A stretch of 64,000 nt of DNA from Weissella diestrammenae (GCF_014397255.1 NZ_CP060724.1:1302001-1366000), one strand, 5' to 3'; shown: positions 17,481 to 27,037, counted from the first letter of the stretch. Program-made: numbers and translations. Notes: generated by a model from the sequence alone, not told the origin.

Positions 17481-18887
17481 ATGAATGAAACGACGCAAGA
17501 AACATGGTTGAATCAGCATGTATTGACGCCGATAATGAAGGTGGTTAATACCAAGCCGATGAATGCGCTCAAAAATGGGATGGTTTATGCCTTGCCATTC
17601 ATCATTATTGGGTCAATTTTCTTGATCCTATCAAATATTCCATATCCGCCTTTGGCCAAAGTTCTCGCAGATTCTGGCTGGGCTGCTTTCTTTTCTCAGG
17701 CGAATAATGTCTCGTTTGGTATTTTGGCAGTCTGGGCATCGATTGGAATTGCTTATTGCTATGTTCGTGATGAGGGCTACGAAGCACTACCGGCCGGACT
17801 AACGTCATTTTCTGTCTTTTTGCTGTTGCAACATTTGGCAGTAAAAAATCCATTAATTGCCGCAACGGCTAAAGGTGGCGCTTTGTACAGTTATACGAAT
17901 GAGATTGATAAATTACCACATGTGGTGCAGACATTTTTGAAGTCTGATGTGGGTGGTGTTATTAATACATCTTGGCTTGGTGGTCAAGGTATGATTGGGG
18001 CAATTTTGATTGGTATCCTAGTGGGTTGGTCGTATTCAAAAATGTTAAAAGCAGGTTGGGCAATTAAATTACCTGATCAAGTACCTTCAAATGTTGCGGG
18101 TCAATTTACGGCCATGATTCCAGCTGGAATTATTATTACGGTAGGCATGTTAGTGTATGCCTTCTTTGACAAAGTATTATCAACAGATTTGCTTAGTGAA
18201 ATTTATCGCCTAATTCAAATGCCACTCCAAAACATTTCTGACTCATTACCAGGGGCTTTGATTATCGCATTCTTGGTACCATTCTTCTGGTTCTTTGGTG
18301 TGCATGGTGGGCTTATCATGGGAGCCATTACATCAGGTTTGTTGATTCCAAATACATTTGATAATGCTGCCTTGTATAAGGCGGGAAAGTTAACTTTGGA
18401 TCATGGTGCCCACATTGTAACAAATGAGTTCTATAATAATTTTATTAATTTGACTGGTTCTGGAATCACAATTGGATTGGTTGTCTTTACATTATGGCGG
18501 GCACGATCGGTACAACTCCGTTCAATTGGAAAAATTGAAGCTGTCCCAGCATTGTTTAATATCAACGAACCATTTTTGTTTGGTTTACCGTTAGTTTTGA
18601 ATCCAATGTTAGCCATTCCATTCTTCCTAACACCAGTAATTGTTGCATTAACAACTTATCTCGTGATTTGGTCGGGCATCGTTCCACCGCTTAATGGTGT
18701 TGCAGCACCATGGACGACACCACCAATTATTTCAGGTTTCTTAATCGGTGGTTGGAAAATGGCAGTTTGGCAAACAATTACGCTTGTCATGTCAACAGCC
18801 GTGTATTTCCCATTCGCTGCGCATTACGATAAAATCCTATTCGCACAAGAGCAAGCAGCGTTAGAACAGGAAAATGAAGTCAAATAA
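17481..18887 (+). CDS. PTS system, cellobiose-family EIIC permease (second)
   Basis: A 468-residue EIIC with ten or so helices. FFGVHGGLIMGAI, FNINEPFLFGLPLVLNP and WTTPPIISGFL are the conserved substrate-channel segments. It is longer than the first EIIC owing to an inserted loop around residues 130-165. GGAGC precedes the ATG at 17481; the upstream in-frame ATG at 17448 lacks a ribosome site. No EIIA or EIIB is adjacent. It has its own cre, so it can be controlled apart from the GH1 pair. Confidence 0.92.
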   Translation: MNETTQETWLNQHVLTPIMKVVNTKPMNALKNGMVYALPFIIIGSIFLILSNIPYPPLAKVLADSGWAAFFSQANNVSFGILAVWASIGIAYCYVRDEGYEALPAGLTSFSVFLLLQHLAVKNPLIAATAKGGALYSYTNEIDKLPHVVQTFLKSDVGGVINTSWLGGQGMIGAILIGILVGWSYSKMLKAGWAIKLPDQVPSNVAGQFTAMIPAGIIITVGMLVYAFFDKVLSTDLLSEIYRLIQMPLQNISDSLPGALIIAFLVPFFWFFGVHGGLIMGAITSGLLIPNTFDNAALYKAGKLTLDHGAHIVTNEFYNNFINLTGSGITIGLVVFTLWRARSVQLRSIGKIEAVPALFNINEPFLFGLPLVLNPMLAIPFFLTPVIVALTTYLVIWSGIVPPLNGVAAPWTTPPIISGFLIGGWKMAVWQTITLVMSTAVYFPFAAHYDKILFAQEQAALEQENEVK

Positions 18888-18907
18888 GAAATCATAGGCT
18901 GTTACTT

Positions 18908-18953
18908 AAAAGCACTTATTCGGGCATTATTAGCCAAATAGGTGCTTTTGTTT
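18908..18953 (+). terminator. Rho-independent terminator after the second EIIC
   Basis: AAAAGCACTTATT pairs with AAATAGGTGCTTTT around a 15-base loop and ends in GTTTT. Confidence 0.75.
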
Positions 18954-19027
18954 TACAGCATATGAACTTCCTTTAGATACTTTGGTAAAAAATAGTGAAG
19001 TAAATGAACAGAAAGCGCAGGCATATT

Positions 19028-19324
19028 ATGAATAATTTATTTAATATCCTTTTAATGAGTATGCTAGGAATTAATTTATTTATCTTCTTAGCTGTTTATT
19101 ATTTGGAAGCTAGACGCTTATTAGTCGGGAGTAGTTTTAACTTACTAGTAATCCAATTCATTTTTACGAGTGCTATCTTAGGTCAAGATATGACATATTT
19201 AAAAACACCAATCATCCTCATAGCGATGATGATCCTGGGCATATTTCTGTTAGGCATTTTAAGTGTTCCAAGTATGATAATTAATAATTTTGTCGTTTAT
19301 AAGCGGGTAGCACATAATTTATAA
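19028..19324 (+). CDS. Small three-helix membrane protein
   Basis: A 98-residue protein from the ATG at 19028 (the in-frame ATG at 19004 adds a basic MNRKRRHI leader). Three hydrophobic stretches are visible: LFNILLMSMLGINLFIFLAVYY, NLLVIQFIFTSAIL and PIILIAMMILGIFLLGIL. The ribosome site is weak (CAGG). I do not recognise the family, and no partner is evident in the flanks. Confidence 0.5.
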   Translation: MNNLFNILLMSMLGINLFIFLAVYYLEARRLLVGSSFNLLVIQFIFTSAILGQDMTYLKTPIILIAMMILGIFLLGILSVPSMIINNFVVYKRVAHNL

Positions 19325-19840
19325 AATTCGTCGATAACGGTGAGAGCGTGGGCTCAAGCACATCATTTTGATATCACAAATACCATACTTGAACAAGACA
19401 GGAAAAGTACGTATCAAAACCTGGTATATTAAGCACAGAAATTGCCAACGAGCATGAAAAATATTGCAATTGCAACTAATTCATACCACGTCTTTAGAGC
19501 AGTTGCTTTGGCAAGATGTTTTGGATTTAATTACCAAGGTATTGGTGGTAGAACACCATTATATATCTTGCAAAATGCTAGTTTATGAGAATTTATTGCA
19601 TTACTGGTCTTAAATCGTTGGCGTCATATTCTGACTCTCGTAATCTTAAACGGGATTTATCTACTTGGATATTGGTTTTTAAATTCATAATTAATAATGG
19701 TTGATTGAGGCGTTTTGATGATTAACAGTGTGATCCATAAAGGTTGATAGTTTTAGCACACGTCATTAAATTTGACTGATCGGCTTGGTCAATTTAAATG
19801 AACAAAAGGAGAGTATCTTTTCAAAAAGCCGCGGATGGTG
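19325..19840. other. Intergenic stretch with decayed-looking frames
   Basis: Several frames of 30-50 codons are open, for example around 19478-19590, but none has a ribosome site or recognisable motif. This may be an eroded gene; I cannot name it. Confidence 0.3.
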
Positions 19841-19860
19841 TATAATTGGTCTATACCAAT
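19841..19860 (+). promoter_or_regulatory. nagB promoter -10 with NagR/DasR-like operator
   Basis: TATAAT (19841-19846) overlaps the palindrome ATTGGTCTATACCAAT (19845-19860), which resembles the TGGTCTAGACCA-type sites of GntR/HutC-family NagR and DasR. A repressor bound here would block transcription start until amino-sugar phosphates accumulate. Confidence 0.75.
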
Positions 19861-19878
19861 AAAGAGAGGTACATTATT

Positions 19879-20580
19879 ATGGATATTAAAATTGTTGAAA
19901 ATCAATTGGCTGGTGGCCGTTTAGGACAACAAATATTTGCGGATGCGTTAGCTCAGGGTGCAAACGTTTTCGGATTAGCGACTGGATCAACGCCAATTTC
20001 GATTTATGATCAAATTACGGCAAGTGATTTGGATTTTTCTGATAAAATCTCGATTAACCTTGACGAATATAAAGGCATTTCTGGCACACATCCCCAAAGT
20101 TACCGCTATTTCATGGATAAGCATTTTTTCTCGAAGAAACCATTTAAAGCAAGTTATGTTCCTAACGGGTTGAACCCTGATGGTGCAGACGAGGCTAAAA
20201 AGTATGATGCAATTTTGGCAGAATATCCACGAGATTTACAAATTCTTGGGTTGGGACAAAATGGGCATATCGGATTTAATGAACCCGGTACCCCATTTGA
20301 TTCAACAACACATGAAGTTGAATTAACTGCATCAACGATTGAAGCAAACGCACGTTTTTTTGATAATGAAAATGAAGTGCCTAAGCAAGCCTATTCAATG
20401 GGCATTCAGTCAATTATGGATGCTAAACAAATTTTGATTGTTGCATATGGTCAAAATAAAGCTGCCGCAGTAGCATCAATGATTAATGGCCCAGTGACAG
20501 AAAATGTGCCAGCGTCTATTTTGCAAAAGCATGCAAATGTAACAGTCATTTTGGATGCTGATTCAGCAAGCCAATTATAG
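19879..20580 (+). CDS. nagB: Glucosamine-6-phosphate deaminase
   Basis: A 233-residue enzyme converting glucosamine-6-phosphate to fructose-6-phosphate and ammonia. Family marks are the phosphate loop LATGSTP (33-39), Asp62 in NLDEY, and the [14 protein letters not shown] block with His130 and Glu135. AGAGAGGT precedes the ATG at 19879; the in-frame ATG at 19846 lies inside the promoter-operator and is rejected. It stands alone, consistent with regulation by the operator at 19845. It could also process sugars released by the nearby MupG-like enzyme. Confidence 0.96.
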   Translation: MDIKIVENQLAGGRLGQQIFADALAQGANVFGLATGSTPISIYDQITASDLDFSDKISINLDEYKGISGTHPQSYRYFMDKHFFSKKPFKASYVPNGLNPDGADEAKKYDAILAEYPRDLQILGLGQNGHIGFNEPGTPFDSTTHEVELTASTIEANARFFDNENEVPKQAYSMGIQSIMDAKQILIVAYGQNKAAAVASMINGPVTENVPASILQKHANVTVILDADSASQL

Positions 20581-20666
20581 AAATGAGATAAGGTATTTTC
20601 AAGAAATCTGTTTTGAAAATACTTTTTTAGTATAATGAAAGTAATAATTTCATTGAGGAGAATGCG

Positions 20667-21509
20667 ATGACTTATAAGATGTTGGTATCCGATTTAGATG
20701 AAACATTGTTGAATGATGATGGGTCAATTAATCCCGATAATATTAAAACGATTAAACAGGCTATTAGTCAAGGCTTTAAATTTGTTCCAAATACTGGGCG
20801 CTCATTTAAGTCGGTTCAGGCACTATTGGAGACACTAGGCTTAAAAGATCAGGCACAACAATACGTTATTTCATACAATGGGGGTGCCATTGTTGAAAAT
20901 AAGGGGAATCGAGTGATTGCCACTCGTGCGATGACGTTTGACTTGGCTCAAAAAATATTTTCCGCAGGTATTAAAATAAATTCAGCGATTGATGTCCATA
21001 TTTACACCGTCGACCAGTTATTTATTTATAATATTTCTGAAACTGATCAAGCATATATGGCTGAACGACATGTGCCATATCAATTAGTGGATACAACAGA
21101 TCTATCATTTTTGAAGTCAGAAGCGCCGATTATGAAAGTCATTTTTGAACACCCAGATCAAGCAGTGCGTGATGTCATTATGACCGAAGTGAGTGATACT
21201 GTTGGTGCCGAAAATGTGGTTGCTACTTATTCATCAAATCGCTATGTTGAATTTAATCCCAAAGGTGTGGATAAAGGAAGTGCGTCCCTTCAACTTGGTG
21301 AACTATTGGGAATTCAACAGTCAGAAATCATGGCAGTGGGGGATAACGCCAATGATAAGTCAATGATTGATGCTGCTGGTTTAGGGGTTGCAGTTCAAAA
21401 CGCCATCGAACCCATTAAATCTGTTGCGCAGTTAATCACCAAGAAGAGTAATAATGAGGGGGCAATAGCTGAGATATTACAGCAATTTGTATTGGATGAT
21501 CATGAATAA
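20667..21509 (+). CDS. Cof-type HAD-IIB phosphatase (YidA-like)
   Basis: A 280-residue HAD hydrolase. Motif I is SDLDETLL (Asp9, Asp11), motif II TGRS near residue 49, a Lys follows in VDKGSA, and motif IV is GDNANDKSMI near residue 220. The size and central cap fit the IIB subgroup, which dephosphorylates sugar phosphates and flavin phosphates. GAGGAG precedes the ATG. The stop overlaps the start of the next gene (ATGAATAA), forming an operon with the following membrane proteins. Confidence 0.92.
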   Translation: MTYKMLVSDLDETLLNDDGSINPDNIKTIKQAISQGFKFVPNTGRSFKSVQALLETLGLKDQAQQYVISYNGGAIVENKGNRVIATRAMTFDLAQKIFSAGIKINSAIDVHIYTVDQLFIYNISETDQAYMAERHVPYQLVDTTDLSFLKSEAPIMKVIFEHPDQAVRDVIMTEVSDTVGAENVVATYSSNRYVEFNPKGVDKGSASLQLGELLGIQQSEIMAVGDNANDKSMIDAAGLGVAVQNAIEPIKSVAQLITKKSNNEGAIAEILQQFVLDDHE

Positions 21510-21711
21510 AATCTGGCTGATTTTAATAAGTTTTGTAACAATGGGTTTGTTTTTTGGTTGGAGTGTTTTAGTTTGGTGGCTAGGACTACCTATGTGGGGG
21601 ACCATTCTCGGGTTTTTACTCCTATTTATTTTGTTATCAACGTTAATAACATTTGTGATAGCGTATACTAATGTTAGAGAAACAAAAAAGGAGCAAGAAA
21701 TCAGTGATTAA
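21502..21711 (+). CDS. Small two-helix membrane protein
   Basis: A 69-residue protein from the ATG at 21502, which overlaps the end of the HAD gene. Two helices (KIWLILISFVTMGLFFGW and GTILGFLLLFILLSTLITFVI) are followed by a charged tail (RETKKEQE). The end overlaps the CPBP gene start. Function unknown; linked by overlap to both neighbours. Confidence 0.65.
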   Translation: MNKIWLILISFVTMGLFFGWSVLVWWLGLPMWGTILGFLLLFILLSTLITFVIAYTNVRETKKEQEISD

Positions 21712-22438
21712 TCAAAACTCGAATTGGCGAATTAGTGCTGGATTTGGATTTATTTTTGTGATTATTGGGTTAGCATTCGATATTTTTATCCAAACGGCTG
21801 GTCTATTGGCATTAAAAACACCCGCAAAACTATTGCATATCAAGGAAAACTCATGGCTACCAATCTTAACATTAGTCATTGTATTTCTCGTCTTATTGGT
21901 GATTGCAGTTCAAATAATGCTCAAATTCGTTCGCATTAAAGCGCCAAAAACACGCTTACACCAACTTGTTGGTTCAAAAGTTGCCTGGGTATTTAAAGGT
22001 TATGGCTTAATCATTGCCGGCAGTATTGTTTTAGCAATGCTTCAAACTGCGATGACACAACATATTGAAACAGCGGATAATCAGGTAGCACTCAACCAGA
22101 TGGCCACACAAGGTCTCGGTGCGCGTGTATTTTTAATTTTATTAGCAATCGTATTAGCGCCATTATTGGAGGAATTAATTTTTCGTGGAATCGTGATGAA
22201 TTATTTCTTTAAGGACAGTGGTTGGTGGTGGACAAATGTTCTCATTTCAGGGGTTGCATTTGGCTATTTCCATGTTGCTTTACAATCATTTCAATGGTTT
22301 GCTTTTATCCAATATTCAATTATGGGCATTATTTTAGCAGTTGTTTATAAGAAAACGCATCAAATTCAGTATTCAATGCTGACTCATTTCATGAATAATA
22401 CGATTGCAATGATCATTATGTTTAGTAGTTTGGTTTAA
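21704..22438 (+). CDS. CPBP family intramembrane metalloprotease
   Basis: A 244-residue membrane protein of the CAAX-protease/bacteriocin-processing (Abi) family. The catalytic EELIFR motif is at residues 156-161, FGYFH supplies the second-motif histidine (residue 190) and HFMNN the third. The GTG at 21704 is preferred because AGGAG lies 10 bases upstream; an in-frame ATG at 21671 is possible. In LAB such proteins often serve in bacteriocin self-immunity or membrane quality control. No bacteriocin gene is visible here. Confidence 0.88.
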   Translation: MINQNSNWRISAGFGFIFVIIGLAFDIFIQTAGLLALKTPAKLLHIKENSWLPILTLVIVFLVLLVIAVQIMLKFVRIKAPKTRLHQLVGSKVAWVFKGYGLIIAGSIVLAMLQTAMTQHIETADNQVALNQMATQGLGARVFLILLAIVLAPLLEELIFRGIVMNYFFKDSGWWWTNVLISGVAFGYFHVALQSFQWFAFIQYSIMGIILAVVYKKTHQIQYSMLTHFMNNTIAMIIMFSSLV

Positions 22439-22459
22439 ATGATAACGGAGGGGATAACG

Positions 22460-22966
22460 ATGACACAATTCATTCATACAACCTTTGGTTCACGTGAGGT
22501 ATTAAAGACAATTCAAGCAGCACATTTAGACCGACGTCTTTTTTTGACAGTCGATATGAAAGATCCTAATCGTTTTCAATTGATTGAATTAAATGCGCAA
22601 TCGACTAATTTATTTGTAGCGGGTACAACGTATGAAGTTCTAATGCAATTGATACCTGATGAAGATTTACGCGGTATGATGCAGTGGCAATATTTGACTT
22701 TAAATGATGATGAAGCACAATCATTTATCCGGCGGGCACCCGCTTTTGCGAAGCTACAACGTCAGCAAGAAGGTCTCATTAATTTTTATTTATTGCAAGT
22801 GCCTAATAGTTTTGACTATGCGATACTCACAACGTGGGTAACGAAGGAAGCGGCTGACAAATTTCAACCAGTGATGGCTGAATTAATGCAGCGATATACT
22901 GGCTCAAATAGTAGTAAATATAATTTACGGTCACGACAATTTAGTTTTGCAACTTTAACAAAATAA
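22460..22966 (+). CDS. Conserved protein with a possible ABM-like C-terminal domain
   Basis: A 168-residue soluble protein with GGAGGGG before the ATG at 22460. Its second half, INFYLLQVPNSFDYAILTTW followed by VTKEAADKF, resembles the antibiotic-biosynthesis-monooxygenase fold (HmoB-like) but lacks further diagnostic residues. It starts 22 bases after the CPBP gene and ends the operon at a terminator. Assignment is tentative. Confidence 0.5.
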   Translation: MTQFIHTTFGSREVLKTIQAAHLDRRLFLTVDMKDPNRFQLIELNAQSTNLFVAGTTYEVLMQLIPDEDLRGMMQWQYLTLNDDEAQSFIRRAPAFAKLQRQQEGLINFYLLQVPNSFDYAILTTWVTKEAADKFQPVMAELMQRYTGSNSSKYNLRSRQFSFATLTK

Positions 22967-22970
22967 CCAT

Positions 22971-23045
22971 AAAAAAGATGTTTAACTTCTAAGGCGATTT
23001 CTCAATTGAGAAACCAAATTTGGAAGAAAAACATCTTTTTTATGT
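22971..23045. terminator. Bidirectional terminator between convergent operons
   Basis: AAAAAAGATGTTT at 22971 pairs with AAACATCTTTTTT at 23028. A second palindrome, TTTCTCAATTGAGAAA (22998-23013), sits in the loop. Confidence 0.8.
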
Positions 23046-24097
23046 TACGCTTGATTTTTTAAAATATCGATTGTGTGTTGAATAGCTGTATCGAGTGAAA
23101 AAAGTGGTCGCCAGCCAAGCGCGTTGATTTTATTTGAGGACATGATGGCAGTGTGTGCCTTAGAGAATCCTTTTTGTTCAGCCTGGTCTGGTAAATCAAA
23201 AATGACGGACTGGTGCGCTACATTTGCAATTTTTTTGGCTAAATCCTTAAGTTGAATATTAAAGGTGGAGTCAGCGATGTTATAGGCTTCGCCACTAACG
23301 CCGTTTGTTAATAGGTAGAGTAGCGCATAGACAGCGTCAGCAACGTAAGTATATGAAAATAATTGTGTGCCATCACTTTTAAGAACGATATCTTCTTGAT
23401 GAATCGCATTTTTGATGAATTGAGAGGCAGCTTTGGAATCGGTCATCAGCATTGAAGGGCCAAACGTTCGGCTAAGTCGGGGGATAATTGCATCAATTTG
23501 ATATTTTTGAATATAAGCTTGAACTAAACTTTCACTGGCACGTTTGGCTTCAGGGTAGCCAGCTCGTAAAGTATTGCTATCAATATAGCCTAAATATTGT
23601 TCATCAAAGCTTTGTGTATCGCCACGGTTTTCACCATAGATTTCGACTGAAGACAAAAATAATGTTCGTTTGGCCGCTGATTTAACAGCATAATCTAAGA
23701 TGTTTTTTGTACCGACGATATTCGTCATAATTGTGCCAATTGGATCAGTCACATATGCCTTAGGATGTGTATTACTTGCCGCATGAATTATGTAATCAGA
23801 TTTTTGATTGAGAGTAATCGGATTTGTAATGTCAGTGGCTAAAATCGAAAAGTTAGGCGTATTCATATAATGACTAAAACGAGTGACTAATTTATCATAG
23901 TTACGACCAACGGCGATAATCGTGATTTGGGCTGATTGCGTGATATTGCGTTGCATTAATAAATCAACGAGATATGAGCCGATGAGACCACTGGCACCAG
24001 CAATCAAGAAGGTGTGATGATCAATTTCTGACCACGTTAATGGCAAACGATTAATGAGTTCAAGTTCATGATAATATTGTTGATTATCTATTAACAT
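23045..24097 (-). CDS. NAD-dependent epimerase/dehydratase (extended SDR)
   Basis: A 350-residue extended short-chain dehydrogenase. The Rossmann glycine motif GASGLIGSYL is near residues 34-43; the active-site Ser in LFLSSVEIYG and the YPEAKRASE Tyr/Lys pair are intact. The sequence is closest in style to nucleotide-sugar dehydratases and UDP-glucuronate decarboxylases. It is encoded seven bases after the cytidylyltransferase gene, so the two probably modify one CDP- or NDP-linked precursor of a wall polymer. Exact reaction unknown. Confidence 0.82.
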   Translation of the reverse strand: MLIDNQQYYHELELINRLPLTWSEIDHHTFLIAGASGLIGSYLVDLLMQRNITQSAQITIIAVGRNYDKLVTRFSHYMNTPNFSILATDITNPITLNQKSDYIIHAASNTHPKAYVTDPIGTIMTNIVGTKNILDYAVKSAAKRTLFLSSVEIYGENRGDTQSFDEQYLGYIDSNTLRAGYPEAKRASESLVQAYIQKYQIDAIIPRLSRTFGPSMLMTDSKAASQFIKNAIHQEDIVLKSDGTQLFSYTYVADAVYALLYLLTNGVSGEAYNIADSTFNIQLKDLAKKIANVAHQSVIFDLPDQAEQKGFSKAHTAIMSSNKINALGWRPLFSLDTAIQHTIDILKNQA

Positions 24098-24104
24098 AGG
24101 GTGC

Positions 24105-24806
24105 CTATTCTTTCATTTTTAGAAATGCTTTGAAAAGTTCTAAATCATCGGGCGTTGTCAGCTTAATATTCTTTTCAGAACCAGCTGCAAAATTGAGTGT
24201 ATGCCCTAAATCGGCCATCATTGTGTTCGTATAAGAAGAGTCGCTCATGCCAATGTTTTTGGCGATAGCTTCGTCATAGCTATTGCTTAATTGTTCGAAA
24301 TGATAGGCCTGTGGGGTCATTACCCGACGTAGCGTATTGCGATCAATATATTTTGAAGTTGTATCATCAGTATCTTTGATAAATATTTGTTCATTATATG
24401 GGAGTGAAGAAACAGCATTACCATACGTTTGCGCTTTGACAATAACGTCAGAGAGTACAAAGTCATCAACGAGTGGCCGGATACCATCATGAATGACAAT
24501 AATATCATCTGGATTACTGATTGGCTTAAGAAATTGTACGGCATGATTAATTGATTGCTGACCAGTATCACCGCCAGCAATAACATGGTTAACTTTGGAT
24601 AATTGGTATTTTTCAAGATAGCTTAATAGCGTTTCTTCCCAGCCTTGTTTAACAACAACTAGGACTTCATCGATTAACGGATGATTTTCAAATGATTCGA
24701 GCGTATAGATAATAATTGGCTTGTCATTAATAGTAATGAATTGTTTTGGAATATTTTGTCCCATTCGCTTACCTGATCCACCGGCGATGATGACTGCTGT
24801 AATCAT
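24105..24806 (-). CDS. IspD/TarI-like cytidylyltransferase
   Basis: A 233-residue nucleotidyltransferase with the CTP-binding loop IIAGGSGKRMGQNIPKQF (residues 6-23) and IVIHDGIRPLV. The IspD and TarI families share these motifs. IspD serves the MEP isoprenoid pathway, but this genome encodes the complete mevalonate route at 42659-46710. The enzyme therefore more likely makes a CDP-polyol such as CDP-ribitol for teichoic acid or another polymer, in line with the epimerase downstream. GAGG-like bases precede the ATG on the minus strand. Confidence 0.8.
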   Translation of the reverse strand: MITAVIIAGGSGKRMGQNIPKQFITINDKPIIIYTLESFENHPLIDEVLVVVKQGWEETLLSYLEKYQLSKVNHVIAGGDTGQQSINHAVQFLKPISNPDDIIVIHDGIRPLVDDFVLSDVIVKAQTYGNAVSSLPYNEQIFIKDTDDTTSKYIDRNTLRRVMTPQAYHFEQLSNSYDEAIAKNIGMSDSSYTNTMMADLGHTLNFAAGSEKNIKLTTPDDLELFKAFLKMKE

Positions 24807-25050
24807 ACGTTACCTCATTTCTAATAAATAAATTATTGCTATGGTTGTATATTATATTTTGTGTTTTAATTATGGTCATTTCGAATCTGTTTGAGTCGAA
24901 AATTTATATTGTGTTATTGCTCACTAGTTAAGGTTATCATATTGTGGGGAAGAAAAAAATGATGTTCAAATACTGTCAACTAATGCAATGGAATTTTATT
25001 AGCGAAGAAAATGATTTGATATAATAATGGGAATAAGGGGAGAAAAACAA

Positions 25051-26424
25051 ATGTCAAAAATTAATTTTCATATTGGTTCACAAACGGAGCTAATTTTAGA
25101 TCAAGATGCTAAACAAGGCGACATAATTGACTTAACAGACGAACAAAACATCAATACTAGTATTATTAGTGATAAAATTGCACAAATTGTTGATGATAAG
25201 CTCGTCCAAGCAAAAGACGAGTGGCAGGTCCAGCAAGACAAGCAGACAAAAATTGCGTTGGATGTGCAAAATCAACAAAATGAACTTGAGGTTAAAAATC
25301 AACTAGCACAAAAAGAATTAACTTTAAAAGATGAATTAAATAATCGACAAACAGAGATTGAGGCATTAAAAGCACAAATTGAGATTGTTCAACAAAAAAA
25401 TGCGTCAGAAGTAAAAAATCAATTAATTCAAAAAGAGGCAGATTTCAAAGAAACTGCTAGCAAACAGCAATCAGAAATTGAGCGTTTACAACAAAAAATT
25501 GAAACACTTCAACAAAATAACAAAATTGAATTAGAGAATGAATTGTTGAAAAAAGACACAGCAGTTCATGACGAATTGGCCCAAAAGGAACAAATGGTTC
25601 TAACGTTAAAGACTGAATATGAGGCGCGGCTGAAAGCGGCTAATGAACAGGTTGAGTTCTATAAAGATTTTAAAGCGCGTCAATCGACTAAAGAAATTGG
25701 TGAAAGTCTAGAGCAATATGCGTTAAATGAATTTAACAAAATTAAACCATTTGCTTTTCCGAATGCTTATTTTGAAAAAGATAATGAATTATCTGAAACA
25801 AATTCGAAAGGTGATTTTATTTTTAGGGAGTCACAAGATAATGTTGAATTTATCAGTATTATGTTTGATATGAAAAATGAGGCCGATACAACGGCAACTA
25901 AACATAAGAATGCGGATTTCTTTAAAGAATTAAATAAAGATCGATTAGAAAAGAAGACAGAGTATGCGGTATTAGTATCAATGTTAGAAGCAGATAGTGA
26001 CTTATATAATACCGGAATTGTGCAAGTAACCGATTATGAAAAAATGTACGTCATTCGACCACAATTCTTGATTCAATTCATTGGCGTTCTGCGAAACGCA
26101 GCATTAAATACGGTCGCAGCAAAGAAAGAATTAGAACAAGTTAAATCGCAAAATGTTGATATTACTAATTTTGAAACAGACTTAACGAGTTTTAAGAATG
26201 CCTTTGGTAAGAATTATATGAGTGCATCGAAAAACTTTAAAAGTGCAATTGATGAAATTGATAAAGCAATTGCTCGAATGGAAGCAGTCAAACGGTCATT
26301 AACGACCTCGGAAAATCAGCTTCGACTCGCTAATAACAAATTAGATGACGTTAGTGTAAAAAAATTAACACGCCATAATCCAACCATGCGGGCAAAATTT
26401 GAAGAAATTCAAGATTTGAATTAA
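25051..26424 (+). CDS. DUF2130 domain-containing coiled-coil protein
   Basis: A 457-residue soluble protein. Residues 35-215 are a long coiled coil rich in Lys, Gln and Glu; the C-terminal half holds the DUF2130 core, recognised by KEIGESLEQYALNEFNKI, GDFIFRE, MFDMKNEAD and KNADFFKELNKDR. AGGGGAG precedes the ATG at 25051; the upstream in-frame ATG at 25027 has none. DUF2130 proteins are of unknown function; the conserved acidic and Lys residues resemble a nuclease-like fold, but activity is not shown. Monocistronic. Confidence 0.85.
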   Translation: MSKINFHIGSQTELILDQDAKQGDIIDLTDEQNINTSIISDKIAQIVDDKLVQAKDEWQVQQDKQTKIALDVQNQQNELEVKNQLAQKELTLKDELNNRQTEIEALKAQIEIVQQKNASEVKNQLIQKEADFKETASKQQSEIERLQQKIETLQQNNKIELENELLKKDTAVHDELAQKEQMVLTLKTEYEARLKAANEQVEFYKDFKARQSTKEIGESLEQYALNEFNKIKPFAFPNAYFEKDNELSETNSKGDFIFRESQDNVEFISIMFDMKNEADTTATKHKNADFFKELNKDRLEKKTEYAVLVSMLEADSDLYNTGIVQVTDYEKMYVIRPQFLIQFIGVLRNAALNTVAAKKELEQVKSQNVDITNFETDLTSFKNAFGKNYMSASKNFKSAIDEIDKAIARMEAVKRSLTTSENQLRLANNKLDDVSVKKLTRHNPTMRAKFEEIQDLN

Positions 26425-26513
26425 GTAAAATGTAGGCTAGACAATGAGATTGATGACTAACTTAACATAGACGATAACATCAAAATTTGATATAGTTGAT
26501 TATGTTATTGATT

Positions 26514-26597
26514 GCCATCGTGGCGGAACTGGCAGACGCGCATCGTTCAGGTCGATGTGGGAGTATTCCCGTGCAGGTTCGATTCCTGTCGATGGCA
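26514..26597 (+). tRNA. tRNA-Leu (anticodon CAG)
   Basis: An 84-base gene with acceptor stem GCCATCG/CGATGGC, anticodon stem CATCG/CGATG enclosing TTCAGGT (anticodon CAG), a long variable arm (GGGAGTATTCCC) and T arm GCAGGTTCGATTCCTGT. The long variable arm is diagnostic of class II tRNAs. The 3' CCA is not encoded. Confidence 0.97.
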
Positions 26598-26971
26598 TCT
26601 CATATTAAAAACACAACCTCTTAAATGCTTTTAGATAGGCATTTAAGGAGTTGTGTTTTTTTTTGTAGTAATTTTTTATATCTTGTTGAGTATGCCAACT
26701 GATTATCAATCTCAATTTATCAGCAGTAACTATAAATTTGTTAAGTATTCTTGATAAATTTATGTGCACTATTCTATTATGGGCGTATTTAACGCGTCAT
26801 TGCTAGAGGCAAAATGTAATTCAGCAAGAAGAAAGAAGTGAGGGATGTTTTTTCTCAATGATTAGTGAGTAGCAATTGGAGCCAGTCTGTTGATTGTCGG
26901 GATTAGGGACTATTTTAAGAGAATTAAGGTATTAAACATTCAAAATAAAAATGATATTATATTTTTTGTAA
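26598..26971. other. Intergenic stretch between tRNA-Leu and the xyloside operon
   Basis: Contains the tRNA terminator and then 300 bases without a supported gene, up to the cre at 26972. Confidence 0.4.
26607..26665 (+). terminator. Terminator after tRNA-Leu
   Basis: AACACAAC/GTTGTGTT and TTAAATGC/GCATTTAA stems, interrupted by a three-base imperfect step, followed by a run of nine T. Confidence 0.9.
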
Positions 26972-26985
26972 TGAAAGCGCTTACA
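26972..26985. promoter_or_regulatory. cre site upstream of the xyloside operon
   Basis: TGAAAGCGCTTACA matches the cre consensus at all fixed bases and lies 52 bases before the transporter start, the usual position for CcpA repression. Confidence 0.87.
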
Positions 26986-27037
26986 AATTTGTGTTTTCAT
27001 TTCAAAATTTATTTTTATGAAGGAATTGATAGGTATT

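Noticed and set aside
19325-19840. Pseudogene between the small membrane protein and nagB
   Set aside because: Several short frames look eroded, but none could be matched to a protein family.
24105-24806. IspD of the MEP isoprenoid pathway
   Set aside because: The complete mevalonate cluster at 42659-46710 makes a MEP role unlikely; called IspD/TarI-like instead.
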